Below, piece by piece: positions 33,749 to 44,776 of a DNA stretch of 64,000 nucleotides. A program made the position numbers and the translations under genes. This stretch comes from an unidentified bacterial endosymbiont. GTDB lineage: Bacteria > Pseudomonadota > Gammaproteobacteria > Enterobacterales > Enterobacteriaceae. The notes beneath the pieces were generated by a model. The model saw only the letters and a program-made list of their open reading frames with translations, did no database searches and was not told the DNA's origin. Each line of letters opens with the position of its first letter. Position 1 is the stretch's first letter. The stretch lies in contig NZ_OU963893.1 in assembly GCF_918797525.1 (NCBI RefSeq), forward strand, positions 1 through 64,000, written 5' to 3'.

Positions 33749-36700
33749 ATGCAGGTCAGCAGAAGGCAGTTCTTTAAGATCTGCGCTGGCGGTATGGCAG
33801 GCACCACGGCGGCGGCACTGGGCTTTGCGCCCGGCGTAGCGCTGGCGGAGACGCGGCAGTACAAACTGCTGCGTACCCGTGAAACCCGTAATACCTGTAC
33901 GTACTGCTCCGTCGGCTGTGGGCTGTTGATGTATAGCCTCGGTGACGGTGCAAAAAATGCCAAAGCGTCTATTTTTCACATCGAAGGCGACCCGGATCAC
34001 CCGGTCAACCGCGGGGCGCTGTGCCCAAAAGGGGCAGGTCTGGTGGACTTTATCCACTCGGAAAGCCGCCTGAAATTCCCGGAGTATCGCGCGCCAGGTT
34101 CTGATAAATGGCAGCAAATCAGCTGGGAAGAGGCATTCGACCGTATCGCGAAACTGATCAAAGAAGACCGCGACGCCAACTTTATTGATAAAAATGCTGA
34201 CGGCGTGACGGTTAACCGCTGGCTCTCTACCGGCATGCTGTGCGCCTCCGCCTCCAGCAACGAAACCGGTTATTTAACCCAGAAATTTACGCGCGCACTC
34301 GGTATGCTCGCGGTCGACAACCAGGCGCGTGTCTGACACGGACCAACGGTAGCAAGTCTTGCTCCAACATTTGGTCGCGGTGCGATGACCAACCACTGGG
34401 TCGACATCAAAAACGCTAATCTCATCGTGGTGATGGGCGGTAACGCCGCTGAAGCGCACCCTGTCGGGTTCCGCTGGGCGATGGAAGCCAAGATCCACAA
34501 CGGTGCTAAACTGATTGTGATCGATCCCCGCTTTACGCGTACTGCGTCAGTGGCGGATTTCTACACCCCTATTCGTTCAGGTACTGACATCACTTTCCTG
34601 TCAGGCGTATTGCTGTACCTGATGACCAACGAAAAATACAACCGCGAATACACCGAAGCCTATACCAACGCCAGCCTGATCGTGCGTGAGGATTATCACT
34701 TCGAAGATGGCCTGTTCAGCGGTTACGACGCCGAAAAACGCAAATACGATAAGACCAGCTGGAACTACGAGCTGGATGAGAACGGCTTTGCGAAACGCGA
34801 TACCACCCTGCAACACCCGCGCTGCGTGTGGAACTTGCTGAAAGAGCACGTTTCCCGCTATACATCGGACGTTGTCGAAAATATCTGTGGGACGCCGAAG
34901 GCTGACTTCCTGAAGGTGTGTGAGCTTATCGCCGAAACCAGCGCCAAAGACAAAACCGCGTCGTTCCTGTACGCGCTCGGTTGGACGCAGCACTCCGTCG
35001 GTGCGCAGAACATCCGTACCATGGCGATGGTTCAGCTCCTGCTCGGCAACATGGGGATGGCAGGCGGCGGCGTGAACGCCCTGCGCGGCCACTCCAATAT
35101 TCAGGGTCTGACCGACCTCGGGCTGCTGTCGCAAAGCCTGACGGGTTATATGAACCTGCCAGGCGAGAAACAGACCGACCTGCAAACCTACCTGACGGCC
35201 AGCACGCCAAAACCGCTGCTCGAAGGCCAGGTGAACTACTGGAGCAACTATCCGAAGTTCTTCGTCTCGATGATGAAAGCCTTCTATGGCGACAAGGCGA
35301 CGGCTGAAAATAGCTGGGGCTTTGACTGGCTGCCGAAGTGGGACAAAGGTTACGACGTTCTGCAGTACTTCGAGATGATGCACCAGGGTCAGGTCAACGG
35401 CTATATCTGCCAGGGCTTTAACCCGGTTGCGTCGTTCCCGAACAAGAACAAGGTTGTGGCGTCGCTGTCGAAACTGAAGTTCCTGGTGACCATTGACCCG
35501 CTCAATACCGAGACCTCGACCTTCTGGCAGAACCACGGTGAATCGAACGACGTCGATCCGTCGACGATTCAGACCGAAGTGTTCCGTCTGCCGTCCACCT
35601 GCTTCGCGGAAGAGAACGGTTCTATTGTTAACTCCGGTCGCTGGCTGCAGTGGCACTGGAAAGGCGCGGACGCCCCGGGTATCGCCCTTAACGACGGCGA
35701 GATCCTGGCCGGTATCTTCTTACGCCTGCGTAAGATGTACGCCTCTGAAGGCGGTGCCAACCCTGAACCGGTTCTGAACATGACCTGGAACTACTCGACG
35801 CCGGAAAATCCATCCCCGGAAGAGGTGGCGATGGAGAGCAACGGTAAGGCGCTTGCGGACGTTATCGACCCGGCGACCGGTGCGGTTCTGGCGAAGAAAG
35901 GCGACCAGCTCAGCACCTTCGCGCACCTGCGTGATGACGGTACGACGTCAAGCGGCTGCTGGATTTTTGCCGGTAGCTGGACGCCGAAAGGCAACCAGAT
36001 GGCCAACCGCGATAACGCCGACCCGTCCGGTCTGGGGAATACGCTGGGCTGGGCATGGGCATGGCCGCTGAACCGCCGCATCCTCTACAACCGTGCCTCC
36101 GCTGACCCGCAGGGCAACCCGTGGGATCCGAAGCGTCAGCTTCTGAAGTGGGACGGCGCGAAATGGGGCGGCGTGGATATTCCGGACTACAGCACTGCCG
36201 CACCGGGCAGCGACGTTGGGCCGTTTATCATGCAGCCTGAAGGAATGGGACGTCTGTTTGCTATTGATAAGATGGCGGAAGGGCCGTTCCCGGAACACTA
36301 CGAGCCGTTTGAAACGCCGCTGGGAACTAACCCGCTGCACCCGAACGTGGTCTCTAACCCGGCAGCCCGCATCTTTAAAGGCGATTTTGACGCGCTGGGT
36401 AAAAAGGACAAGTTCCCGTACGTGGGTACTACCTACCGTCTGACCGAGCACTTCCACTACTGGACCAAGCACGCGCTGCTTAACGCCATCGCGCAGCCGG
36501 AACAGTTTGTGGAGATCGGCGAGAAGCTGGCGAACAAGCTCGGCATTGCCCATGGCGATACCGTGAAGGTCTCTTCCAACCGTGGCTACATCAAAGCCAA
36601 AGCGGTAGTGACCAAGCGTATTCGTACGCTAAACGTTCACGGTCAGCAGGTGGATACCATCGGTATTCCGATTCACTGGGGCTATGAAGGCGTGGCGAAG

Positions 36701-36799
36701 AAAGGGTTCATTGCGAACACCCTGACGCCATTCGTCGGTGATGCGAATACGCAGACGCCGGAATTCAAGGCCTTCCTCGTGAACGTGGAAAAGGTGTAA
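33749..36799 (+). CDS. fdoG: formate dehydrogenase-O alpha subunit (selenoprotein)
   Basis: 1016 residues if the in-frame TGA at 34334-34336 is read as selenocysteine 196 (DNQARV-U-HGPTVASLAP). The length then equals E. coli FdoG, and the frame on both sides is intact. A Tat signal (SRRQFFK, residues 4-10) precedes a [4Fe-4S] motif NTCTYCSVGCG and the bis-MGD domains. It oxidises formate to CO2 at the periplasmic face of the inner membrane and passes electrons to FdoH. A SECIS hairpin follows the TGA. First gene of fdoGHI-fdhE; RBS AAGGAG. Confidence 0.96.
34334..34380 (+). promoter_or_regulatory. UGA selenocysteine codon and SECIS element of fdoG
   Basis: TGACACGG is followed by a stem-loop built on AGCAAGTCTTGCT (34351-34363), resembling the bacterial SECIS elements of E. 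coli fdhF and fdnG that recruit SelB. It lies wholly inside the fdoG coding frame. Confidence 0.85.
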
Positions 36800-36811
36800 C
36801 GGAGACGACTT

Positions 36812-37714
36812 ATGGCTTATCAATCGCAAGACATTATCCGTCGTTCCGCGACTAACGGTTTCACGCCCGCGCCTCAGGCGCGGGACCACCAGCAGGAAGT
36901 GGCGAAGCTTATCGACGTGACCACCTGTATCGGCTGTAAAGCCTGTCAGGTGGCCTGCTCTGAGTGGAACGACATCCGTGACGAAGTGGGTCACAACGTC
37001 GGGGTGTACGATAACCCGGCCGATCTGACCGCCAAGTCCTGGACGGTGATGCGTTTCTCGGAAGTGGAGCAGAACGACAAACTGGAATGGCTTATCCGCA
37101 AAGATGGCTGTATGCACTGTGCGGATCCGGGCTGCCTGAAGGCATGTCCGTCAGAAGGGGCTATCATTCAGTATGCCAACGGCATCGTCGACTTCCAGTC
37201 CGAGCAGTGCATCGGCTGCGGCTACTGCATCGCGGGCTGTCCGTTCGACGTCCCGCGCATGAACCCGGAAGACAACCGCGTCTACAAATGTACGCTGTGC
37301 GTTGACCGTGTCAATGTCGGCCAGGAGCCTGCGTGCGTGAAGACCTGCCCAACCGGTGCTATCCACTTTGGTTCTAAAGAGGATATGAAAACACTGGCGG
37401 GCGAGCGCGTCACCGAGCTGAAAACCCGCGGTTACGATAACGCAGGCCTGTACGATCCGGCCGGCGTTGGCGGTACGCACGTGATGTACGTGCTGCACCA
37501 TGCCGACAAACCGAATCTGTATCACGGTCTGCCGGAGAACCCGGAAATCAGTGCTACGGTTAAGTTCTGGAAAGGCATCTGGAAACCACTGGCCGCGGTC
37601 GGATTTGCGGCCACCTTCGCCGCCAGCATCTTCCACTACGTCGGCGTCGGTCCGAACCGCGCGGAAGAGGAAGACGACAACCTGCATGAAGAGAAAGACG
37701 AGGTGCGCAAATGA
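36812..37714 (+). CDS. fdoH: formate dehydrogenase-O iron-sulfur subunit
   Basis: 300 residues (E. coli FdoH 300). Sixteen Cys in four ferredoxin-type clusters: [35 protein letters not shown] and [22 protein letters not shown]-terminal membrane anchor (about 258-275, [20 protein letters not shown]) is followed by a charged tail. It passes electrons from FdoG to the heme subunit FdoI. RBS GGAG 12 bases after fdoG; it overlaps fdoI by four bases. Confidence 0.97.
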   Translation: MAYQSQDIIRRSATNGFTPAPQARDHQQEVAKLIDVTTCIGCKACQVACSEWNDIRDEVGHNVGVYDNPADLTAKSWTVMRFSEVEQNDKLEWLIRKDGCMHCADPGCLKACPSEGAIIQYANGIVDFQSEQCIGCGYCIAGCPFDVPRMNPEDNRVYKCTLCVDRVNVGQEPACVKTCPTGAIHFGSKEDMKTLAGERVTELKTRGYDNAGLYDPAGVGGTHVMYVLHHADKPNLYHGLPENPEISATVKFWKGIWKPLAAVGFAATFAASIFHYVGVGPNRAEEEDDNLHEEKDEVRK

Positions 37715-38346
37715 GAAAACGTGACACCATCGTGCGCTACACGGCGCCGGAACGTATCAACCACTGGATCACCGCTTTCTGCTTCATGCTGGCGGCGATA
37801 AGCGGGCTGGGATTCTTCTTCCCGTCCTTCAACTGGCTGATGCAGATCATGGGGACACCACAGCTGGCGCGTATACTACACCCGTTCGTGGGTGTGGTGA
37901 TGTTTGCCTCGTTCATCATCATGTTTTTTCGTTACTGGCACCACAATCTAATCAATCGGGATGATATCTTTTGGGCGAAGAATATTCGTAAGATCGTTGT
38001 CAACGAGGAAGTAGGTGATACCGGGCGTTATAACTTCGGCCAGAAATGCGTATTCTGGGCGGCGATTATCTTCCTGGTGCTGTTGCTGGTGAGCGGCGTG
38101 ATCATCTGGCGTCCGTATTTTGCGCCTGCTTTCTCAATCCCGGTGATCCGATTCGCGCTGATGCTGCATTCATTTGCCGCAGTGGCGTTAATTGTGGTTA
38201 TCATGGTGCATATCTACGCCGCCCTTTGGGTGAAAGGCACCATAACCGCGATGGTGGAAGGATGGGTAACCAGCACATGGGCGAAGAAACATCACCCGCG
38301 CTGGTACCGTGAAGTCCGCCAGAAACAGGAAAAGTCATCTGAATGA
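37711..38346 (+). CDS. fdoI: formate dehydrogenase-O cytochrome b556 subunit
   Basis: 211 residues (E. coli 211). Four membrane segments: 18-38, about 54-74, about 112-132 and about 150-172. His residues in [28 protein letters not shown] and VHIYAALW supply the heme ligands. It carries electrons to menaquinone or ubiquinone in the inner membrane. It overlaps fdoH and fdhE by four bases at each end. Confidence 0.96.
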   Translation: MRKRDTIVRYTAPERINHWITAFCFMLAAISGLGFFFPSFNWLMQIMGTPQLARILHPFVGVVMFASFIIMFFRYWHHNLINRDDIFWAKNIRKIVVNEEVGDTGRYNFGQKCVFWAAIIFLVLLLVSGVIIWRPYFAPAFSIPVIRFALMLHSFAAVALIVVIMVHIYAALWVKGTITAMVEGWVTSTWAKKHHPRWYREVRQKQEKSSE

Positions 38347-39272
38347 GTATTCGCATAATCCCGCAAGATGAGCTGGGTTCGAGCGAGAAACGCACGGCGG
38401 ATTACATTCCGCCGTTGTTATTCCCCAGACTCAAGAACCTCTACAACCGCCGCGCAGAGCGTCTGCGCGAGCTGGCAGAGAATAACCCGCTGGGCGATTT
38501 TCTGCGTTTTGCCGCGCTGGTTGCCCATGCGCAGGAAGTGGTGTTGTATGACCACCCGCTGCAAATGGACCTGACGGCTCGCATTAAAGAAGCCAATTCC
38601 CAGGGTAAACCGCCGCTGGATATTCACGTATTGCCGCGCGATAAGCACTGGCACAAACTGCTGAATTCCCTGATTGCCGAGCTAAAACCCGAGATGAGCG
38701 GCACCGCGCTGGCGGTCATCGAGAACCTGGAAAAAGCGTCCGAACAAGAGCTGGAAGAGATGGCGAACGCGCTGTTTGCGTCTGATTTCTCCCTGGTGAG
38801 CAGCGATAAAGCGCCATTTATCTGGGCTGCGCTGTCGCTCTACTGGGCGCAAATGGCGGGCCTGATCCCGGGCAAAGCCCGCGCTGAGTACGGCGAAGCG
38901 CGCCAGTTCTGCCCGGTGTGCGGCTCAATGCCTGTATCGAGCATGGTGCAAATTGGTACCACTCAGGGGCTGCGCTACCTGCACTGCAACCTGTGTGAAA
39001 CCGAGTGGCACGTGGTACGCATTAAATGCAGTAACTGCGAACAGACCCGCGATCTCAACTACTGGTCGCTGGAAAACGAAGACGCGGCGGTGAAAGCGGA
39101 AAGCTGCGGCGATTGCGGCACTTACCTGAAGATTCTGTATCAGGAAAAAGACCCGAAAGTCGAAGCCGTGGCCGACGACCTCGCCTCGCTGATTCTGGAC
39201 GCAAAAATGGAGCAGGAGGGCTTTGCCCGCAGCTCAATTAACCCGTTCCTGTTCCCGGGTGAAGGGGAGTAA
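38343..39272 (+). CDS. fdhE: FdhE formate dehydrogenase accessory protein
   Basis: 309 residues (E. coli 309). The C-terminal half has four rubredoxin-like CxxC motifs: [23 protein letters not shown] and SCGDCGTYL. The protein is cytoplasmic and binds the catalytic subunits of respiratory formate dehydrogenases before Tat export. It is the last gene of the fdo operon; a REP element lies just beyond its stop. Confidence 0.96.
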   Translation: MSIRIIPQDELGSSEKRTADYIPPLLFPRLKNLYNRRAERLRELAENNPLGDFLRFAALVAHAQEVVLYDHPLQMDLTARIKEANSQGKPPLDIHVLPRDKHWHKLLNSLIAELKPEMSGTALAVIENLEKASEQELEEMANALFASDFSLVSSDKAPFIWAALSLYWAQMAGLIPGKARAEYGEARQFCPVCGSMPVSSMVQIGTTQGLRYLHCNLCETEWHVVRIKCSNCEQTRDLNYWSLENEDAAVKAESCGDCGTYLKILYQEKDPKVEAVADDLASLILDAKMEQEGFARSSINPFLFPGEGE

Positions 39273-39286
39273 TCTCCAGTAACCGT

Positions 39287-39311
39287 GCCGGGCGGCGCAA
39301 GCTTGCCCGGC
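39287..39311. repeat. REP-like palindrome after fdhE
   Basis: GCCGGGCGGCGC-A-A-GCTTGCCCGGC has the imperfect palindromic form of enteric REP elements. It lies between the fdhE stop and the ancestral stop of the convergent PIN gene. Confidence 0.75.
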
Positions 39312-39684
39312 CTATAGCTGGTAAGGGGAAACAACCCCCGGCAATTCCGGCAAAGTCTTTGGTATTGCGCGACATCAGGGGACAATTTCTGCTCTGGGCA
39401 GTGGCCAAAATGATGGCATCAGGCAGTTTCATCCCGTGTTTCTCACGAAGCACAACGCTTCTTTCAGCGATATCACGAGACACATCAATAATTTCAAAAG
39501 CGCCCATCATGGCTGCCGTTTTCGCTTCATAACCGTGCCTGCGCGCGCCGACCATGACCCCCATCCACGTGATAAGGCTAATCGCCCGATGCAAGGCCGT
39601 GCGATCGATCGTATCGGCAGCCTCTACGCGATTGTTAAAGAGATCGATGAGAATATTGGTATCAAACACTGCCATGTGTTCCAT
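39312..39684 (-). pseudogene. decayed VapC-type PIN toxin
   Basis: Starts at the ATG at 39684 (GAGGAG upstream; MEHMAVFDTNILIDLF). The PIN acidic residues Asp in FDTN, Asp in KLPDAIILAT and Asp in NTKDFAGI are present. The family's conserved Glu (normally in a stretch like ITWMEVMVGA) is Gly here (ITWMGVMVGA, codon GGG). Near the end a five-G run at 39335-39339 shifts the frame; with one G fewer the protein would end VVSPYQL at 39312. The frame as it stands runs on through the REP element to 39238. PIN toxins are RNases; this copy is probably inactive. Confidence 0.75.
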
Positions 39685-39686
39685 TG

Positions 39687-39928
39687 TTACCACTCCTCAC
39701 GCAGCTTGCGTTCGTACTCCAGCCCATCTTCTTGCTGATTTCCCCACAAACCAAGTGCATCGCGAATTACCGAAGAACTCTGCTGTCGAGATATTGTTCA
39801 ATGGCTTCCCGTAGCAATTCGGCACGTGGCTGGTTATATAGCTGCTTTAGGTCATCCAGCCGTTGAATAACGTCATCAGACAAATCAATCAGTATTCTGC
39901 CCATTTCAAAATTCGCCATAAGACTCAT
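39687..39928 (-). pseudogene. frameshifted RHH antitoxin partner
   Basis: Reading from the ATG at 39928 (AAGGTG upstream) gives [20 protein letters not shown], then a ribbon-helix-helix DNA-binding domain to [10 protein letters not shown] and a stop at 39767-39769. In the +1 frame the sequence continues [20 protein letters not shown] and ends REEW at 39687, two bases before the toxin start. A missing base near 39784-39786 (CTCGACAGCAGAG in place of CTCGAGCAGCAGAG or similar) explains the break. The truncated 53-residue form keeps the DNA-binding part but loses the likely toxin-binding tail. Confidence 0.75.
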
Positions 39929-40049
39929 ATATCACCTTAGCATATCATCTGTGATTAATTTTCAGGCAAAATACGCTTGGTAAATTTAGGGTTAAAGGAC
40001 AATTTGAAAATGGCGAACACTTTTGCGAGCCGTCTTCCAGAAGCTTAAC

Positions 40050-41039
40050 CTATTCCTCCTCGTTCCCACCCTCTTCATACGCGCCATACGGCTTAGCAGG
40101 GAGAACAATGTAAGTTCCTTCAAACACCGCACCCGGCGTTTCATCACCAAACAGCTCAACCTGCATCTGCACGCGCGCTTTACGGCCACGTGCCAGGCGG
40201 TCGAGATCGCCACCCAGTGCGCCGAGATCGGCAACCGCGCCTGGCTTGCCGCTGATCGGCGCGCTATAACGAATGTGGGCATCTGCCAGAATGATGGTGC
40301 CCCCCAGATGGCGCTCGCGCAGCATTAACCAGATGAGCCCCCACCCGGTGAGCGTAGCCAGCGAGAAGAGACTTCCGGCAAATAAGGTGTGATGCGGATT
40401 CTGATTGCCGGCTTCCGGCATGGTGGTGATGAATTTTTGCCCGGTGTACTGCTGAATACGTACGCCCATCTTTTCACTGAGCGGAATATGCTCATACCAC
40501 GCCTGTTGCAACTGCCCGCACCAGTCGGCACGGTGCAGAATGTCGTCCAGCGTCGCAATAGGTTTGATCATCAGAAAGTGACGAATCGGCGTGGTCTGCG
40601 GGGCTGTAATTTCGCCCTGATTGACAAATCCGAGCTTGGCAAAGAACTCGACGGCATCTTCACGCGCGCTGCAGGTGACGCGTTTTACCCCTTCCTGGCG
40701 GGCCACGGACTCCAGGGTCATCGCCATTAACGTCCCCAGTCCTTTGTCCTGCACCGAGGGATGAACCGCCATAAAGCGAATAGAAGCTTCGTTATCCGCA
40801 TTAATATACAAACGCCCAACGGCGACGAGATTGCCCTCTTCATCCACCACCATCTGGTGATGCGCCATCGCATCCCAGCCGTCGCGCTCAGACCCTTTGG
40901 GTTGATGTAACGGCTTGCGCAGCATTTCCCAGCGGAACTGGTAATAAACGTCTAACTCTTCTTCTGTTTGCGGTACTCGAAGGTGATACATAGCGGTACT
41001 CTCTCTTGTGCCCCGCGGCCGCGCCGCCAGCAGGCTCAT
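40050..41039 (-). CDS. yiiD: YiiD/FabY, GNAT plus thioesterase-like fatty-acid initiation protein
   Basis: 329 residues, equal to E. coli YiiD; the start at 41039 overlaps the dtd stop by four bases. The N-terminal GNAT domain (about 17-155; [20 protein letters not shown]) is followed by a hotdog thioesterase-like domain (about 175-320; [19 protein letters not shown]). The family has been linked to initiation of fatty-acid synthesis (FabY) and to antibiotic production traits. The C-terminal EEGGNEEE matches E. coli. It is transcribed with dtd. Confidence 0.93.
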   Translation of the reverse strand: MSLLAARPRGTRESTAMYHLRVPQTEEELDVYYQFRWEMLRKPLHQPKGSERDGWDAMAHHQMVVDEEGNLVAVGRLYINADNEASIRFMAVHPSVQDKGLGTLMAMTLESVARQEGVKRVTCSAREDAVEFFAKLGFVNQGEITAPQTTPIRHFLMIKPIATLDDILHRADWCGQLQQAWYEHIPLSEKMGVRIQQYTGQKFITTMPEAGNQNPHHTLFAGSLFSLATLTGWGLIWLMLRERHLGGTIILADAHIRYSAPISGKPGAVADLGALGGDLDRLARGRKARVQMQVELFGDETPGAVFEGTYIVLPAKPYGAYEEGGNEEE

Positions 41040-41473
41040 ACCTGGAGCCAGAAGGTGACGGGGCCATCGTTCACCAGCGATACCTGCATGTCTGCAGCGA
41101 ATCGTCCGGTTTGCGTATTTATTTCCTGTTGCCGACAACGCGCTGCAAAATACGCATAAAGCGCTTGCGCTCGATCCGGCGCAGCCCCCCTGGAGAAACC
41201 CGGGCGCATGCCGCGCCCGGTGTCTGCGGCCAGCGTAAATTGCGACACCACCAGCACGCTGCCACCCGCCTGCTTGACATTGAGGTTCATCTTGCCTTCT
41301 GCATCGCTAAAGATACGATAGCCCAATACGCGCTCGCACAAGCGGTTGGCTTTTTGCTCATCGTCATCCCTTTCGACACCTAATAACACCAAAAGTCCTG
41401 AGCCAATTTCACCCGTCACCTCATCCCCCACAGTGACGCTGGCACGGGTTACGCGTTGAATCAATGCAATCAT
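41036..41473 (-). CDS. dtd: D-aminoacyl-tRNA deacylase
   Basis: 145 residues (E. coli 145). Signature segments: [38 protein letters not shown] and the C-terminal [10 protein letters not shown] with the cis Gly-Pro motif of the active site. It hydrolyses D-aminoacyl-tRNAs and glycyl-tRNA(Ala), removing mischarged tRNA. Overlaps yihY and yiiD by four bases each, so the genes form one operon with yihX. Confidence 0.96.
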   Translation of the reverse strand: MIALIQRVTRASVTVGDEVTGEIGSGLLVLLGVERDDDEQKANRLCERVLGYRIFSDAEGKMNLNVKQAGGSVLVVSQFTLAADTGRGMRPGFSRGAAPDRAQALYAYFAARCRQQEINTQTGRFAADMQVSLVNDGPVTFWLQV

Positions 41474-42351
41474 GATTGGTCTGCTTCTTGTTGTTTTTCA
41501 GCTATCGCTGCTTTTTTTAGTTCGCGGTATTCCCCGAGAGTGACAGTTATTTCGGCACCAAGCAAGACGATACACCAGGTCCAGTAAACCCAGACAAACA
41601 AGATGGGGATCACTGCCAGCACGCCGTAAATCAACTGATACGACGGGAACATGGTGATGTACAGTGCGAAGCCTTTTTTACCCAGCTCAAAGAGCATGGC
41701 CGCCACCAGCGCGCCGACGACCGCATCACGGTTGGGTACGCGCGTGGTGGGGACAACGCTATACAGTAGCCAGAAAGAGAGCCACGAGAGGATTAGCGGG
41801 AAGAGTCGCAGGGTGTTATCGATAACGGTGTTGAGATCGCTGGCCCAGCGCAGCGAAAGGAGATACGAACTGATGGCCAGACTCGCGCCTGCCAGCAGCG
41901 GCCCCAGCGTCAAAATCATCCAGTACACCGCGAAGGAGTAAACCTTTGGGCGCGCTTTTTTACTCCGCCAGATGGTGTTAAGCGCACTATCGATGGCATA
42001 CATCAGAAGCAGCGCCGTCACGATAAGGCCGCACGCCCCTACCGCCGTCATCTTGTTGGAGTTGGCAACAAATTGCTCAATGTAGTTCTGAATGACATCG
42101 CCGGTGGCAGGAATAAAATTCGCAAAAACGAAATGACGAAGCTGCAGGCTGACTTCTGCAAACATCGGAAAGGCTGAAAAAAGGGCAAAGATAACCGCCA
42201 CCAGCGGCACTAATGAGAGCAACGACACATACGCGAGGTTACCCGCCAGCGTCGTCATGTTGTCCTCATCAATGCGATGCCAGAGCAGTTTTAGCCACGC
42301 CCTGAGAGGCCGGGTATGGTGCGTGGCGTGTTGATGAACATTTTTTAGCAT
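41470..42351 (-). CDS. yihY: YihY/BrkB-family inner-membrane protein
   Basis: 293 residues (E. coli 290) with six predicted membrane segments, for example [40 protein letters not shown] and [20 protein letters not shown]. It was once called RNase BN, but that activity belongs to another gene (elaC/rbn); the true function is unknown. It overlaps yihX at the start and dtd at the end. Confidence 0.94.
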   Translation of the reverse strand: MLKNVHQHATHHTRPLRAWLKLLWHRIDEDNMTTLAGNLAYVSLLSLVPLVAVIFALFSAFPMFAEVSLQLRHFVFANFIPATGDVIQNYIEQFVANSNKMTAVGACGLIVTALLLMYAIDSALNTIWRSKKARPKVYSFAVYWMILTLGPLLAGASLAISSYLLSLRWASDLNTVIDNTLRLFPLILSWLSFWLLYSVVPTTRVPNRDAVVGALVAAMLFELGKKGFALYITMFPSYQLIYGVLAVIPILFVWVYWTWCIVLLGAEITVTLGEYRELKKAAIAEKQQEADQS

Positions 42352-42944
42352 AACTGCTTCGCAAAATAGTTCGGTATGGTCTCTTTTCCTGTCACCAGAA
42401 TTGACGTGATCCCCAGCTGGTTCGCGCCTTCTATATTGTCGGTATTGTCGTCGAAGAAGATTGTATCCGCCGCGGTGTAACCCTCTGCCTGCAGAACCGC
42501 CTGATAAATCCGCGCTTCGGGTTTACGCATCCCCATCTCCTGAGAGAGATAGATTTTATCGGCAGCGCTTTTCACTTCAGGGTATTCATCTGGCCAGAAT
42601 GTGGTATGCAGGCGGTTGGTATTGGACAGCACCACCACGCGATGCCCCTGCTCGCGCAGTTTCTGCATGATGCCGATGACTTCCGGGCGGATCGCAACAA
42701 AGACTGCCTGCCAGCCGTGGGAAAACTGTTCGTAGCTTAACGGTAGATCCATCTCCTGACAGAAACGTTCCGCGAACGTTTCGTCGCTAATTTCACCGCG
42801 CTCATGCTGATGAAAGGTCTCACCCATGGTGAAACTCTGTTTTAGCGTCGCCAGCGGCACACGGCTGAAATCGCTCCATGCGCCCAGCACCCGATTAAAA
42901 TCGATATCGACGATTACATTTCCTAAGTCAAAGATATAAAGCAT
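42345..42944 (-). CDS. yihX: YihX alpha-D-glucose-1-phosphate phosphatase
   Basis: 199 residues, equal to E. coli. A HAD phosphatase: motif [14 protein letters not shown], motif [10 protein letters not shown], Lys in MRKPEARIY and motif [14 protein letters not shown]. It dephosphorylates alpha-glucose-1-phosphate in the cytoplasm. First gene of the yihX-yihY-dtd-yiiD unit. Confidence 0.96.
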   Translation of the reverse strand: MLYIFDLGNVIVDIDFNRVLGAWSDFSRVPLATLKQSFTMGETFHQHERGEISDETFAERFCQEMDLPLSYEQFSHGWQAVFVAIRPEVIGIMQKLREQGHRVVVLSNTNRLHTTFWPDEYPEVKSAADKIYLSQEMGMRKPEARIYQAVLQAEGYTAADTIFFDDNTDNIEGANQLGITSILVTGKETIPNYFAKQLC

Positions 42945-43044
42945 GTTTATCTCCTTTTCGCCGTGGAAAAGTAACTGTAGCGGGAAAGATAAGGTTTGGC
43001 TATGCGTCAGATTCAGCTTAAGGCGTTAAACGGGCCGGTAAAAA

Positions 43045-43845
43045 TTAGCCCGCCTGTTGTTCGTCGCTGGAATTGACCTCGACTAGCTCGACCTTGCTGG
43101 ATTTAAGATGGTTTTGCAGAACAGAGCCGGGGAGTTCATCGGTAAAAAGCGCCGTCGCCTGGGCGACGTTACCAATTTCGACGGCAGCAGAGGCGTGATA
43201 TTTCGTATGATCGGCCGCCAGTAAAATATGCCGGGCGTGCGCCATCATCGTTTTCACCACGCTGGCTTCGTTGACATCAAACTCCATCATTGCGCCATCT
43301 TGCTCTATAGCGCCTACGCTTGTGACCAGGTAATCCGCCCGAAAGCCGGACACAAACGCCGTTGCCGACGGGCCGATAATTCCCCCGTTGTGCGGGCGCA
43401 GCGTACCGCCGGGGACCATCACTTCAAAACGCGGATTCTTGTAGAGAACATGTGCCACCCGCAGACTGTTAGTAATGATACGCAGATGATTATGGTTAAG
43501 CAGCGCACGCGCCACGTGCTCTACCGTAGTGCCAATGGTGATGAAAATCGTTGAACCATCAGGAATATAATCAGCGATGGCTTCGGCAATCGCCCGTTTT
43601 TCTTCCGTGAGTGAGACTTCGCGCTGCTCAAACGCCGTGTTAACGACGCTGGAGGCTCTGCCCGCGCCACCGTGGTGACGCGTGATGAGCCCCTGATCGC
43701 TCAGCTTGCGGATATCGCGACGAATGGTTTGCGTAGAGACATCGAGCAGTTGCGCCAGTTCATCAATGTTCATATAGCCACGCTCGGCAATCAGCGTGAG
43801 AAGTTGGTCATGACGCGGGTTACCGGTCAATTCGGTAAGACTCAT
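43045..43845 (-). CDS. csqR: CsqR (YihW), DeoR-family repressor of sulfoquinovose genes
   Basis: 266 residues from MSLTELTGNPRHDQLLTLIA at 43845 (AAAGGA upstream); E. coli has 261. N-terminal DeoR HTH (LLDVSTQTIRRDIRKLSDQG) and a C-terminal DeoR sensor domain (about 75-250, DGSTIFITIGTTVEHVARAL). In E. coli it represses the yih genes and is released by sulfoquinovose or its derivatives. Located at the end of the divergent yihV strand. The last ~15 residues differ from E. coli. Confidence 0.94.
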   Translation of the reverse strand: MSLTELTGNPRHDQLLTLIAERGYMNIDELAQLLDVSTQTIRRDIRKLSDQGLITRHHGGAGRASSVVNTAFEQREVSLTEEKRAIAEAIADYIPDGSTIFITIGTTVEHVARALLNHNHLRIITNSLRVAHVLYKNPRFEVMVPGGTLRPHNGGIIGPSATAFVSGFRADYLVTSVGAIEQDGAMMEFDVNEASVVKTMMAHARHILLAADHTKYHASAAVEIGNVAQATALFTDELPGSVLQNHLKSSKVELVEVNSSDEQQAG

Positions 43846-43879
43846 GGGCTGTCCTTTGAATACCATCACGCCCCGCATT

Positions 43880-44776
43880 TTATACAAAAAGTGACAAAAA
43901 AGAGCGGGTTTGATCACAGTCGGGAATGCCTGCACGCCCTCCGGGTTTTGTACACTTCAGCGCCGCTACGGCACTGGCGAAGCGTACGGCGTCCGTAAGC
44001 CTCATCCCTGAGGCCAGGCTGAATGCCAAAGCACCATGGAAAACATCACCCGCGCCGGTTGTATCAACAACATCTACGGTAAAAGCGGGTTGATGCTGAC
44101 GCTCGCCATGTTCAATCCAGTCGCAGCCTTCACTGCCGCACGTAACGTACACATGACCATTTGTGAGCGTTTGTGCTTGTTTTAACGCGCTGCCCCTATC
44201 TTTCACGCCGGTTAATCGTGCCAGGCCGGGCTCCGAAAACGCCGCGTGATCGCTTAATGCCACCAACTCGCAGATATCCTGCGGCGTAATATCACCGTCC
44301 AGCACCGTCGTAACGCCCGCCTGGCGCGCCAGCGTAAAGGCCCTTTTCGCGCCTTCATGCCAACGCACATCCGCCAGCACGATATCCCACTGGCTGAAAT
44401 CAATATCGTTTAACCATTCTGCATCGTTCAGTAGGTCCGGGCTGGGGTAGTTGATAATAATCCGCTCCCCTTTTTCATCGACCATAATCGCTGACTGTGA
44501 TGATTTTGCCTTTTCATAGCGTCGGGTAAAGCGGGTGTTAACCCCATGAGACTCCAGTTCCGCCAGCAGGCTTATGCCGGTAGCGTCATCCCCAACGCGG
44601 CCAATAAAATCGACCTGCGCACCCAGATGCGCCGCCGCCACGGCTGCCGTCGCCGCCGGGCCACCGCCTACCTCAGTATAATTTTTAGCCACATATTTAC
44701 CGCCTTCCGTCGGTAACCCCTCCACGTAATAAATACGATCCATCACGGTAATACCTACACAAGCAACACGAAGCAT
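43880..44776 (-). CDS. yihV: sulfofructose kinase
   Basis: 298 residues from MLRVACVGITVMDRIYYVEG, the E. coli length; AAGGA lies six bases upstream of the ATG at 44776. pfkB/ribokinase fold with GGGPAATAAVAAAHLG near the N-terminus and the catalytic DTTGAGDVFHGALAFSL. It phosphorylates 6-deoxy-6-sulfofructose with ATP in the sulfo-EMP pathway. Divergent from yihUTS across the operator region. Confidence 0.96.
   Translation of the reverse strand: MLRVACVGITVMDRIYYVEGLPTEGGKYVAKNYTEVGGGPAATAAVAAAHLGAQVDFIGRVGDDATGISLLAELESHGVNTRFTRRYEKAKSSQSAIMVDEKGERIIINYPSPDLLNDAEWLNDIDFSQWDIVLADVRWHEGAKRAFTLARQAGVTTVLDGDITPQDICELVALSDHAAFSEPGLARLTGVKDRGSALKQAQTLTNGHVYVTCGSEGCDWIEHGERQHQPAFTVDVVDTTGAGDVFHGALAFSLASGMRLTDAVRFASAVAALKCTKPGGRAGIPDCDQTRSFLSLFV

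Noticed and set aside
34601-35656. 351-codon frame antisense to fdoG
   Set aside because: Shadow frame over a conserved selenoprotein gene with no independent support.
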